A stretch of DNA of 64,000 bases from Urophycis tenuis. Its lineage: Eukaryota > Chordata > Actinopteri > Gadiformes > Phycidae. Of this stretch, positions 52,169 through 62,969 are shown piece after piece (position 1 is the first letter of the stretch; the number at the start of each line of letters is the position of its first letter). Made by a program: the position numbers and the translations under genes. The notes beneath the pieces are model-generated. The model was given only the letters and a program-made list of their open reading frames with translations, did not search any database and was not told where the DNA came from. The stretch covers positions 371,230-435,229 of the forward strand of contig JAXIVH010000082.1 of NCBI GenBank assembly GCA_036785325.1. Direction: 5' to 3'.

Positions 52169-53540
52169 GGGGTGTACTACGAAGCTCCATTAGTGGGTTA
52201 GCGAGGTATGTTGCGCTCAAAGCCTGGGTTAGCTGTCATACGAAAGTCGCTCTCTTTTAGCGGCGCTATATCACCATGGTAACTTATGCTCGCAACCAAA
52301 CCTGGTCGGGAGGAGGTTTTCAGCTAATTTTCCGATTAGATCGGATACTTAAAGCTGAGCGCCGCCTCCTATTCAGGGTGTTTCGCTGAGTTTTGTTCTT
52401 ATTTGCTACAGGTAATCAACATCAGATGAAAGGTTAGAGCCTATCCTATTGCAAATCATAGGCTACATTCACCTGACATTATTGCAACTTACCACATTTA
52501 ATATTTTTTTTAGAATAGAATAGAATAGAATAGAATAGAATAGAATAAAATACTATTTTTTGTGCTTATTTCTTACTTGTACCCATGTTCGGACGGTCGT
52601 GCTAACACCCAATCTAGATGGGGTAAAAGGCATGATCATGGACAGGCAAGATATGAACACCGATCGCTGGCGTGCAGTTCACATACTGATCCACCACACC
52701 ACCATCACTACCTTCCGGCACATGCAATACTTTTTTTACATATAGGATGTATTTGAAATGAATTCCCTAAATTACACAATAAAGCAGGTTGGAGGTTGCT
52801 TTTGCATTTTACAATCATATGTACACTTTTCTCAATATGTAAGGATGGAACAGCGGTGTAAGGCGCTGCGTTCAGGTTGCAGTCTCCCCTGGAGGCTTGT
52901 GGGTTCGAATCCCACATCTGACAAGTAATTTGCACGCACTACTGCTCCGTATATATTGTAGGCTACATCGTATATATTTATAGTTATTTTATTTATATTA
53001 TTAATACTGTTTTTCTCTTGCACCAATTGCACCAAGTCAAATTCCTTGTAGGTGCAAACCTACTTGGCAATAAACTTGTTTCTGATTCTGATTCTGATTA
53101 ATGGCGAACAATTCTGCATTTGGCATAGTTATTTTTAGACAATTAGGCTATGCAGAATCTTTTCACTTACGCACAGAATCTGCTATTTTTTGCCAGCACG
53201 CCTCCCTAGCCTTATTATGGGCAACAGTATTGCCCCTTGCCGTTATTTTCTTTTACTGTAAACTCCTCGTATGAGTTCATAACGACTACTTGCTCCTCCT
53301 GAGTGAAGTACATAGCCCCTTTTCGCTCCGTCGGATCCATTGCGTCATGGTGAATAACGTTGGGTTACGCCCCTTTCACGGGAACGCGCATTGAAACTAA
53401 AGCGGAAAACCTGGCTTGACAAATCAAATCGTAAGTGAGCTTCGTGGTACCGTTTAACTTTGATTGCGAGTTTCGTATTTGTCGATCCAGGTTATCCGAA
53501 GAAAGCCTGGGTATGTTAATCGAGGTTCGGAGTACACCCC
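52169..53540. mobile_element. GGGGTGTAC element, copy 3 (reverse orientation)
   Basis: 1372 bp between CCTGG duplications (52164-52168, 53541-53545). It gives the cleanest view of the element borders and carries the best-preserved tRNA-Leu-derived SINE. Confidence 0.88.
52839..53099 (+). mobile_element. tRNA-Leu-derived SINE inside copy 3
   Basis: Head GTAAGGATGGAACAGCGGTG ... GCGTTCAGGTTGCAGTCTCC ... GGGTTCGAATCCCAC matches tRNA-Leu(CAG) with a broken D-arm. The body and the tail TTCTGATTCTGATTCTGATT follow. It gives a plausible internal pol III promoter but not a functional tRNA. Confidence 0.78.
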
Positions 53541-53935
53541 CCTGGTCACAACCCTCCATCAGCAATGTGATCAAACAAACACTGACAGCGCTGTCACACC
53601 CTCATATTGTGACACAATTTGTGGGATAATTTTAAAGTATGGCTTACTATCGATTTAACAAAGATGTTCTTTTTATGTAAAATATTATTCATAATTACAC
53701 AGTCTTCATAGAGATTAGATTCTATGATTAGGTCTATTGATTTCACGGTCCATTCTATGCCCAGTATCACCAAGTGTATTTCTATCCAGCGTTTAGGATC
53801 AACCAGTCACATCTTTTAAAACAATGAGTCATACCTAGCAACGGGGTCAACCACACCTCCTCACTAAAATAAGAGTTTTTGTCCATTCCTTGCTCAGAGT
53901 TCTCTGAGAATGTTCTGGAATCACTCTTAAGCTAA

Positions 53936-54481
53936 TGGTGCGTTTTATTATAACCGTCGAACCATCTCGGATCTCGGTGGTGACGTCACTTCGGAGGTCC
54001 GAGACGGTTCAAGCGTTTTATTATTGTTCCGAGCAAAGTTCGTTGGAGAAAAACATGGACGCCACCCGGAAAGCTATTGTCGCGGTAGTCGCATGTCGCA
54101 TGAGCTTCACCTACACAACCTTGAGGAAGAATTCCAGGAACAGTACACTAGACGCAGAATGTATGTTCATATTTCAGTATATTTAGTGAAGTGAAAGCGT
54201 TGGAGTCGCTTGATAGTAGACCATTTTGGCATGCTAGCTAGATAGCATTACTATCCGTCTCCATAGAAACGGACGCCACATAACAGGTGACACTGGGCGC
54301 AGCCATCGTAAATTCTGTCTCGGAAGTCGGAACCCTTGCTCGGTCTCCTGTGAGTTCAACCGAGCAGGCAAGTTCTCCGTCCGAGTAAAAGGGGCGTGTC
54401 CATGCGTGTCGCTAGGCAATGTCCTCCGACGTCCGAGATCCGAGATCCGAGATGGTTCGACGGTTATAATAAAACGCACCA
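53936..54481. mobile_element. MITE with TAA duplication
   Basis: TGGTGCGTTTTATTATAACC and its inverse form the ends. TAA is duplicated (53933-53935, 54482-54484) relative to the empty site at ~48423. No transposase. Confidence 0.85.
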
Positions 54482-54515
54482 TAAGACTCCTTACTAGGAA
54501 TTTTTAGGCTAAGTT

Positions 54516-55575
54516 AGGCCGGGCAGGGCTTGGGAGCAACCCAAGACCTCGGTACAACAAGGCCCGGGGGAAGGAGAGGCGGCAGCTTATGAGACAGATG
54601 GATGAGACAGCAGGGGGCGTGGACTAGATGGGAGCAGACACTGGATAGGAAGATTTCTTGGTCAGAGCTTTGGAAGGCAGAGCCACTCCGGATAAAGTTT
54701 TTGATCCAGTCAGTCTACGACGTCCTCCCCAGCCCATCCAACCTCTTCTGTTGGGGCCTGGCAGAAACACCTGCTTGCCCTTTGTGCCAGAGGAGAGGAT
54801 CACTGGAGCACATCCTAAGCTGTTGCCCGAAAGCCCTGGGCGAGGGGCACTACCGCTGGCGTCACGACCAGGTGCTGAAGGTGATAGCAGATACCATCTG
54901 CTCGGGGATCTCACTCAGCAAGCAGCAACAGCCAGCTAGGCATTCAATCACCTTTGTTAAATCTGGTGAGAAGCCTCAACAACGCCCAGGCCAAACAGGG
55001 GGGCTCCTGACAACAGGTAGGGACTGGCAGCTGAAGGTGGACTTGGGGAAACAGCTTAAATTCCCAGAGACCATCGCAGTGACCACACTTAGGCCGGACT
55101 TGGTTCTTATGTCAGAATCAACAAGGCAGGTGATACTGCTGGAGTTGACTGTGCCCTGGGAAGACCGGACGGAGGAGGCATTTGAGAGGAAGAGGGCCAA
55201 GTATGAGGAGCTGGCAGGCGAATGCCGGCGCAACGGATGGAAGACTCGGTGCAGTCCCATTGAGGTTGGATGCCGAGGTTTCGCAGGCCAGTCACTCTGC
55301 AGGGCCCTCAAGTTGTTGGGAATAAGGGGACTGCACAGCAAGAAAGCCATCAAAAACACCACTGATGCTGTTGAGAAGGCATCAAGATGGCTGTGGATCA
55401 TGAGGGGTGATCCGTGGGCCACACAAGCTACCTAGACACAAGCCGGGGTCTGATCACCCCCGGCTGGGTCGCCTGGGCGAGGGTGTCTGATGTTGAGAGA
55501 CCCGAAACACCCTATGACCTCAGGTTATATCACTGATGATGTGTCTACGTTGCACCAGAGGGTGTATATTAAACC
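54516..55575 (+). mobile_element. 5'-truncated Hero LINE
   Basis: Matches 8315-9418 with an internal loss of ~60 bp near 54592, and ends in the same GGTGTATATTAAACC. Confidence 0.9.
54602..55435 (+). pseudogene. Hero ORF C-terminal fragment (CCHC + endonuclease)
   Basis: 277 codons equal to the last ~277 residues of the full ORF. It retains CPLCQRRGSLEHILSCC and the RPD ... LLELTV endonuclease region but lacks the reverse transcriptase, so it is not autonomous. Confidence 0.88.
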
Positions 55576-55614
55576 AAAAGCTCTCTGAGAGGATTCTCAG
55601 AATCTTTAGTAATA

Positions 55615-55815
55615 CGGCCCCAGATATTGTTGTCATATCTCAGCATTCCAGAACAGTTAGGCTATTTGAAGTAGCATGTGCATTTAATCTGTATATGGAG
55701 GACTCTTACCTTTCTAAGACTGTAAAATATCAATCATTAATATCCACCATTGAAAACCTTGGCTACAGTGCCAAGTGCCAGAACCGTTATTTGAACGCAT
55801 CGTGTTTCCAGTCGT
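55615..55815 (+). pseudogene. Second RLE-type LINE endonuclease fragment
   Basis: APDIVVISQHSRTVRLFEVA followed by MSKT-like SYLSKTVKYQSLISTIENLG resembles the restriction-like endonuclease end of R4/Dong-type fish LINEs (PD, E and K motif spacing). It starts at the Harbinger end and has no upstream part. Confidence 0.6.
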
Positions 55816-55882
55816 GATGTCACTGGCGGGCGATTGCCGACGTGATCGACGGCTTCAAATCATGACCCATGAGACCTGGTGA

Positions 55883-56110
55883 TAAATAACTGATACACTG
55901 ATACATGTAATGATACATACATACACTGATACATGTAATGATCCATACAACACACACATACATACACTGATACATGTAATGATACATACATACACTGATA
56001 CATGTAATGATCCATACAACACACACATACATACACTGATACATGTAATGATACATACAACACATACATACATACACTGATACATGTTATGATACATACA
56101 TGTATCATAA
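55883..56110. repeat. ~62 bp tandem repeat (ACTGATACATGTAATGAT)
   Basis: Units of ACTGATACATGTAATGATMC alternate with ATACATAC or ACACACACATAC spacers, about four copies. Confidence 0.85.
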
Positions 56111-56895
56111 CATGGGTTGATGCACGTTTAGCGTTTGATGCCATTTTATTTTCAATGTACGTCATCAACCTTATAGACTGCTGGACAATAAACAACATCT
56201 CGCCACCATTTCAGAACACCTCCGTCTCCCGTGTGGATTCATTCTACACACAGCCGCCCGCCAAAAAGAGAACACAACGCAGAGTAGCGGGTCGTTGGAG
56301 AGTGAGAGAGAGAGGGTTACAGATACAAAGTCACAGGAGGGTCGGTTCTTCTCCATGATGTGAATACAAATTCACAGGAGGGTCGGTGATGAGAGGAGGA
56401 GCAGCAAGAGGAGCAGCAGGAGCAGAAGGAGGAGTCCGTTGTCCCCCCCCGGTGCTCCACCCAGAGCCGTGGTGGGTGGAGGGTGTGGGTGTGGCCGCAG
56501 GGTGTGCGGGGGGTTCAAGGTGGTCAAGGGTTCAAAGGTGCTGACCCCATTGCGCAGCAGTTGTCTTTTTTCCGGGTGTCTGTGACCCCCCCAAGACGGG
56601 GGGACCCCCCAGCAGGCCCGCTCCGTGGTCCTGTGTAGGGGGTCCAGAGAGTAGGCCTGTCCACTGGGGCCCTGGTCCTACAGGGAGTGCTCTTTAAAAA
56701 GGAATGAAAGCTCTGGCTGCTTTAAAACAACGTCTAAAATTGCTGCCTCGGCAAAAAAAACCCCGAAATAAATGTTTAAGAAAGGGCATTTAAAGGAGTC
56801 CTTACCTTAAAAAAATGTAGAGGTTAAATAAAAAGTGCTTTTTGCACTTCCTCAGAGGCGAGATGGAGGCACAAGGTTTTAAAAGTTATCTAGAG
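56111..56895. other. Non-coding region
   Basis: No gene recognised; purine-rich around 56280-56450. Confidence 0.4.
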
Positions 56896-56897
56896 AA

Positions 56898-56898
<1 letters not shown>

Positions 56899-56956
<58 letters not shown>

Positions 56957-56965
56957 GGGGGGGGG
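56899..56965. repeat. (GT)n followed by a long G-run
   Basis: About 20 GT units, then ~25 consecutive G. A possible assembly or polymerase-slippage spot. Confidence 0.95.
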
Positions 56966-57221
56966 CTGGCAGGTGGGAGGGGTCAGAAAATGGGAGGGGG
57001 AAACTGTTGGTTGAGCTGTGATTGGCCGGTACCTCTCATGAAGGCCGGTCCTGTTTGGGGGGTCAGGGCCGGGTTCCACTGACGCCATCCGGTGGCTGAA
57101 CGGGGAAAGGTTTTTAAAAAGTGAAGAAGTTCAGGGCGTCATAAAAGATGGCGGGTGGGCGGGGCGTTAACCCCTCCATCCACTGACAGGACCACATCCT
57201 GACCTGACAGGATGTGGTCCT

Positions 57222-57567
57222 GTCAGGTCATCATCAGGTCAGGTCATCACCCGTCAGGTCATCATCAGGTCATCATCAGGTCAGGTCATCACCAGGTTAT
57301 CATCAGGTCAGGTCAACATCAGGTCAGGTCATCACCAGGTCAGGTCATCATCAGGTTAGGTCATCACCAGGTCATCATCAGGTCAGGTCATCATCAGGTC
57401 ATCATCAGGTCAGGTCATGATCAGGTCTTCATCAGGTCATCATCAGGTCAGTTCATCATCAGGTCATCATCAGGTCAGGTCATCATCAGGTCATCATCAG
57501 GTCAGGTCATCATCAGGTCATCATCAGGTCATCATCAGGTCATCATCAGGTCATCACCCGTCAGGTC
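57222..57567. repeat. Minisatellite (CATCATCAGGTCAGGT)
   Basis: Irregular tandem repeat of CATCATCAGGT and CAGGT units. It begins at a hairpin (ACCACATCCTGACCTGACAG and inverse, 57190-57230). Confidence 0.9.
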
Positions 57568-57571
57568 ATCA

Positions 57572-57675
57572 TAAAACAGAACCACATGGTCTTTAAAAGT
57601 ACAACAGGACCCACAGCCACTCAAACACAAAGCCCATCCACCCTGAAAGGAAACCTGATATAAATATCATACTTA
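57572..57675. repeat. Duplicate of lectin intron 2 segment
   Basis: AAAACAGAACCACATGGTCT to CCTGATATAAATATCATACT matches 48763-48850 almost exactly. Confidence 0.85.
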
Positions 57676-58864
57676 TGATAATTGTCATAATTATGATCAT
57701 TATTATTAATATGATTTGTAGCCCTATGGAAATTTAGGCCTGACAATTAAAAGTTCATTGATTAATAAATAGGAATTAATAAATATTATCAATAGAAGCA
57801 CATATAGAATAAGTTCATTAATAGAATAAATAGGACTTAAAAGGTTAAAAACTATTTATATGTTTGATATGGCATATTGAATAGAGTTTCATGGTTGAGT
57901 TAAGGTGTTGAGTTATTTACATGATGTAAATTGTATTTTGTTTTCTTTATCACTACATTCATGATGTTGGGAATGTTTTAAGAATGTTTTATTTTCAATA
58001 CTGCATGAGAGTAAATTCGAATGTAAAGTTTGCATTTTGTTTATTTCTCAGCCAATGAGAAACGAGTGTAAGGTGAGGTGTCACGTGGGACGAGGGGAAC
58101 GTAGCGGGCACGAGGGCGAGAGGAAGGAGAAGGCGAAAAAATGACAAGACGTTTTGAGATGAGCTCCGTGACACAGCTATTTGTTACTTGGGTAAAACAC
58201 TCAGTAAATCATGACGGTTGTGAGTGTGGTAAGAGGAACGACTAGTGACTCTTACGGAAGCATGGCACAGTAGTGTAGTTGTGTTAGGTTACTTTATTTC
58301 GAAAACTCGGACTGAACCACCGAAGTGCGTCAGGAAGCTACCTCGGCTAGAGCTAGTTTGTTAGTCGTGGACTTCAAGGTCTCCATCTCGGACGCCTTGG
58401 ATGCGCATCGTCTGGACTGCTCGGCTGCACGCACGAGGACCGGGGGACGGAAGAGTCCAGCGGACTACTCGGATTCCCGGACATGTCGGTGGGCTGTTCG
58501 GTGGACGTCTACCCTTTCCATCGAGGACGGCGGCCATTGGTGCTAGTGGAAAGGTTCCTGTGTTCTCGGCGCAGGGGCGCGAAGTAGCCTCGGTGTGTGT
58601 GGCTCCTACGATCCCGAGCTTCGTATCAGGCCTGCACCGTTTGACTCATTAACCCATTGGGTACCCAAGGTATTATTTAGGTATGTTTGCCGGTGTTCCG
58701 TATTAACTTGTGACCACGTTAACTGGTGACCGTCAGTCAAATGCGTCTGTTGTAGAAACGACAGATGTTGAAAACTGGAAAAAGGGACGTAGTTGTCCTC
58801 GCAGGTGCCTTTGTTAAGTTTCTTACTCGTTAACGTTGCAATGTGTAACAGACTCGTCCTTGCA
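57676..58864. other. Region without recognised gene
   Basis: AT-rich first half, then a more GC-rich stretch (58080-58660) with short open frames that I do not recognise. It could be an old LTR or promoter fragment; I cannot support either. Confidence 0.4.
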
Positions 58865-58955
58865 GTAGGGCTGGGCGATATGGCCTAAAAATAAAATCTC
58901 CGATTTTTTCACAATATATCAGATTTACGATTTTAATCGATTTTTTTTCCTTTAC
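58865..58955. mobile_element. hAT-type terminal sequence
   Basis: CAGTAGGGCTGGGCGATATG followed by AT-rich GATTT repeats is the end of a common fish hAT family (recognised from memory). The opposite end was not found. Confidence 0.55.
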
Positions 58956-59304
58956 AACAAAACAAAACTGGAAACAACAAGGAAATCATTCAAAAAAGCT
59001 TCTTTTTTTTTTGACACAAAAACAACAAGCCAACACGAATTTCACTCCTGGGCTTAAAGTGCAAACCTTAAAATAAGGCAAAAATAAATAAAAGGGTTCC
59101 TCTTGGCTCGGTAGCTCATATTTGGGGTCGACTGTGTGGAGCATATGTTGTGCCGAAAAACGACTGCCCCCGACGGGAACGCGCATCAGTTCAGAGTTTA
59201 CTGTGCAATACCCTATATGCACACGGTGAGTGTGACGCACTTCCGCTAAATTCTCAGTCGGCCCGTTAACTTCCGCTGGCCATACTGTTGCCATAGTTGC
59301 AACA

Positions 59305-59434
59305 ATGTCTCAGAGAAAGAAGTTCAAGTTTCAGCGATCAATGAGTACTTCAGGTGAACATTGCTGTGTGCCGTTGTGTGAAGCCTCCATGAAGTACAAC
59401 ACAGTCCTTAGTTTTCACACTTTTCCCTCTGATG
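59305..59434 (+). pseudogene. THAP-domain N-terminal fragment
   Basis: The frame starts MSQRKKFKFQRSMSTSGEHC and continues CVPLCEASMKYNTVLSFHTF then PSD, the first half of a C2CH THAP zinc domain found in P-element-type transposases and host THAP proteins. It is cut by the hAT element that begins at ~59435. Confidence 0.65.
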
Positions 59435-59687
59435 TAGAGTTGTTCCGATTCCGATACCAGTATCGGAAATGTCTCCGATACTGCCGAAAATGCCGGTATC
59501 GGTATCGGCGAGTACCAGAGTCCAGGCACCGATCCGATACCACGTAATTTATTAAAATAGGAATCTTCTTCGCCGCTCTTAAAACAGGCTGCAGATGGCG
59601 CTGTGCTGCCATCTGCAGCCTGCTATTTTAGAGGGGCGAAGAAGAATTGATCACCTGACACCTGTTAATCAAGGAGCTAGCGTTATC

Positions 59688-61620
59688 ATGTCGGCGGTGT
59701 GGCAATATTTCACGGTGGATGCTCCCACCAGCAAGTCTGCGACATGCAACGTATGCCGTGAAAAGATTTCAGTGTTTCCCACAGACTAGGTAGCAATGTG
59801 TGGTGCTGGGCCATACGGAGACCAGGGGCTCTGACCAGGGGGAGGGGGCGTCGCCATCTGAACAGAAGGGGGTCAGAGGGCGCCGCCCCCTCATCCTGTT
59901 CAGAGCAACAGACGATCAGCCACAACTTTCTGAAATTCATAGTTCTGCAGGGAAGGGAGACTGACTTTGGTTTGGAATGAAAGTGAGAAAACAGGACAGA
60001 GTAACATGGCTATCGTTCACATTTTTCTTTAAAGCTACAGGAAGCATTTGAAATTATTCAGCACAATCTTAATTCTTTAGAGTAAGTTATTGAGGAGAAG
60101 ACAGCTAAAAACATTTTACCAGAACCCTGCCTGGTTTCATTCCACACCCCAACTCCATACATTACAGGGCAGGCCAGTAGAGTAGTTTGCTCATACAAAT
60201 ACCTGGACTTTATGTTAGAGGAAGACCTGTCTTAAGTTTCATGTTGAGAATTACTCAACAAAATTGACACACTTTAGTTTTTAAAGTTCAGTTTTTACCT
60301 GAATTGTAGTTTCTGTGACATTCATGGAATGAATTGCAAAAAACAACTAAAGCTGGAGGTTTTTATTTCAAACTGAACTCAAGACCTACCTCAACCAATA
60401 TCAACCTGTTCTTGTATTTAACGTTTTTGGTCAAACAAAATAAATAGTATAATGTAACAATTTAAGTATAATAATACAAATAAAATAGATAAAATATTAT
60501 AATTAGATATAAATAACTACTAAAGGTACAACGAGGCAACTAACTAAAATAAATGGAACAGCATTAGCCTATTTTGTGCAAAGCTTGCATGTCCTATAAA
60601 TGAGTGTGTGCACTGTGCATGTATCAGTGATGCGCTGGATGATCATTAAACGGTTGCGAGTCACCAAAAATACTTTAATGATATTCGGGTCGGATTGGTT
60701 AAAATATAGATGCCGAATACACTTTTGTAATCGTTAGATTTGGCTAGCCTATATCATATAAAAGACAGTCATCATTCATTGGCTGAATGACTTTTGCAAA
60801 GATGCAGCACGCGCTTTCTAGGTGCCAACTTAGAGACAACTTTTACGTTTCTTTTCTTTTTTTAGACCAAGTGGGCTTACTGTCTGTCTGATTTAGGACA
60901 CTGTTTAATTTTGAATATGTAGCCTGTTAAGCCTAGGCTATTCGTTGACCTGGTGAACAAAGGTTTAAAAGTGCAATGCATGTTTTAAATGCGTTTGACT
61001 CAGGGACGTCAGTTTTACGTAAGCCAATGAGGCTATGATTAAGATACCATTACAATAGGTGGGTCGGGAAGCAGGTCGGGTACATAATTTTAATATTAGG
61101 ACTTGTGGGCCGAGTTGCAGTTGGGTTGGGTTGGTTGAAAACGTCAGGCGAGTGCGGGTCTTTTATAAGCGTAACCCCACTGGCAAGTGTGCGCGTCTCT
61201 CTCTCGCTCTCGATCTCTCTCGCTCGCCCTCTCTCTCTCTCGCTCTGTCTCGCTCTCTCTTGCTCTCTCTCTGCGTGTGTGTGAACGGGAATGACAGGGA
61301 GAAAGAGTGCTATGCGGAGATGAATGAACGGAACGATATTTATATTTCCAAATCGCGTTGGTGAAAAAAAAATCGCTACGGAATCAATTCGTGGCGCTCA
61401 ATGTTCAATCTGTGGCGCCGCGCCACACATTGGTCTATGTATGGGAAACACTGGATTTCCAGGGGTGGCACGAGTGTTGCTAATTTCAATACTAGCACCT
61501 TAATAAAACACTTGAAGACGCGTCACCCTAAAGAGCACGACAAATTTAAATCAAAGGGGAAAAGGAAGGATGAGCTGCAGCAGCAAACTCTGGAAACTGC
61601 CTTCCAGCGACAAGAAAAAT
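59688..61620 (+). pseudogene. BED zinc-finger part of a hAT transposase (split)
   Basis: 59688-59769 encodes MSAVWQYFTVDAPTSKSATC then NVCREKI. 61459-61620 continues in the same frame with RGGTSVANFNTSTLIKHLKT then RHPKEH. The two halves supply the C-x2-C and H-x4-H of one BED finger. The catalytic domain is missing after QRQEKL. Confidence 0.8.
59770..61453. mobile_element. hAT element with 5-bp duplication, nested in the BED finger
   Basis: Ends CAGTGTTTCCCACAGAC and inverse (ATGGGAAACACTG) are flanked by GATTT on both sides (59765-59769, 61454-61458). 1684 bp, no transposase seen; a CT-rich run is at 61198-61275. Confidence 0.82.
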
Positions 61621-61648
61621 TGTCTAAAAATAACTATGCCAAATGCAG

Positions 61649-62025
61649 TCTATGAATGTTCTCATTCATCCAGGTCATGTTTAATCCGGCCAACAGTTAA
61701 ATCGAACGCAACTGGACTTAGATTTGTCTGTGAAGACGTTTCGCCTCTTATCCAAGCGGCTTCATCAGTTCGTAACGCATCAGTCTGACTAGTCCGCCCT
61801 AGTCCACCCACCAAAACTCCTAAAACAATTTTAGTTTTAGGAGTTTTGGTGAGTGGACACTTCCACTGAGGTTAAATACCTGGGTCTAACTCCACTGTCT
61901 TGTCAGACTAGTGTGGACTAGTCAGACTGATGCGTTACGAACTGATGAAGCCGCTTGGATAAGAGGCGAAACGTCTTCACAGACAAATCTAAGTCCAGTT
62001 GCGTTCGATTTAACTGTTGGCCGGA
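61649..62025. mobile_element. Foldback element with hammerhead-like motifs
   Basis: Long inverted arms (61685-61795, 61905-62022) flanked by a 14-bp direct repeat TATGCCAAATGCAG (61635-61648, 62026-62039). Each arm, in opposite orientation, carries CTGATGA, a stem-loop GCCGCTTGGATAAGAGGC and GAAAC. A smaller hairpin sits at 61808-61852. Confidence 0.75.
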
Positions 62026-62223
62026 TATGCCAAATGCAGAATTGTTCGCCATTAATCAGAATCAGAATCAGAAACAAGTTTATTGCCAAGTAGGTTTTCA
62101 CCTACAAGGAATTTGACCTGGTGCAATTGGTGCAAAAGAAAAACAGTATTAATAATATAAATTTAAATAACTATAAATATATACGATGTACAATATACGG
62201 AGCAGTAATGCGTGCAAATTACT

Positions 62224-62308
62224 TGTCAGATGTGGGATTCGAACCCACACGCCTCCAGGGGAGACTGCGACCTGAACGCAGCGCCTTACACCGCTGTTCC
62301 ATCCTTAC
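62224..62308 (-). pseudogene. tRNA-Leu(CAG)-derived SINE head, copy 4
   Basis: Keeps anticodon-arm TGCGTTCAGGTCGCA and T-arm GTGGGTTCGAATCCCAC. The D-arm is altered, as in copy 3. Confidence 0.75.
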
Positions 62309-62969
62309 ATATTGAGAAAAGTGTGCATATGATTGTAAAATGCAAAAGCAACCTCCAACCTGCTTTATTGTGTAATTTAGGGAATTCATTTAAAATACAT
62401 CCTATATGTATAAAAGTATTGCATGTGTCGGAAGGTAGTGACGGTGTGGTGGATCAGTATGTGAACTGCACGCCAGCGATCGGTGCTCATATCTTGCCTG
62501 TCCATCATCATGCCTTTTACCCCATCTAGATTGGGTGTTAGCACGACCGTCCGAACATGGGTACAAGTAAGAAATAAGCACAAAAAATAGTATTTTATTT
62601 TATTCTATTCTATTCTATTGTTAAAAAAAAATATTCAATGTGGTAAGTTGCAATAATGTCAGGTGAATGTAGCCTATGATTTGCAATAGGATAGGCTCTA
62701 ACCTTTCATCTGATGTTGATTACCTGTAGCAAATAAGAAAAAAACTCAGCGAAACACCCTGAATAGGAGGCGGCGCTGAGCTTTAAGTAGCCGATCTAAT
62801 CGGAAAGTTAGCTGAAAACCTCCTCCCGACCAGGTTTGGTTGCGAGCATAAGTTACCATGGTGATATAGCGCCGCTAAAAGAGTGACTTTCGTATGACAG
62901 CTAACCCAGGCTTTGAGCTCAACATACCTCGCTAACCGACTAATCGAGCTTCGTAGTACACCCCCCAGG

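Larger units (their letters stand above)
53546..55621. mobile_element. Harbinger 3' part split by a MITE and a Hero fragment
   Basis: 53546-53932 matches the 3' part of the element at 47560-48504. It is interrupted at 53936 by a MITE and at ~54516 by a truncated Hero, and resumes at 55576-55621 with the right inverted end. The 5' part is missing where copy 3 of the GGGGTGTAC element abuts. Confidence 0.82.
59435..61620 (+). mobile_element. hAT (Charlie-like) element with BED finger, interrupted
   Basis: Starts TAGAGTTGTTCCGATTCCGA followed by CGATACC/GGTATCGG repeats and an inner hairpin (GGCTGCAGATGGC and inverse, 59586-59628). Its coding part is split by a second hAT. Beyond ~61620 the sequence continues as a GGGGTGTAC element fragment. 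Confidence 0.75.
61616..62964. mobile_element. GGGGTGTAC element, copy 4 (5'-truncated)
   Basis: Begins inside the element (AATTGTCTAAAAATAAC), is split by the foldback element, and ends at the normal right terminus followed by CCAGG (62965-62969). Confidence 0.82.

Noticed and set aside
52839..52923. Functional tRNA-Leu(CAG) gene
   Set aside because: The D-arm is broken, there is an extra base in the T region, and the sequence continues into a SINE body and tail.
55883..56110. CRISPR-like array of short repeats
   Set aside because: The spacers are simple sequence and the repeats are imperfect; it is a eukaryotic tandem repeat.
57212..57574. 120-codon open frame of repeated VIIRSGHHQ type
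   Set aside because: It is an in-frame reading of the CATCATCAGGT minisatellite.
58080..58660. Solo LTR or host promoter/first exon
   Set aside because: GC-rich, but I found no paired TG...CA ends, no duplication and no splice-consistent coding exon.
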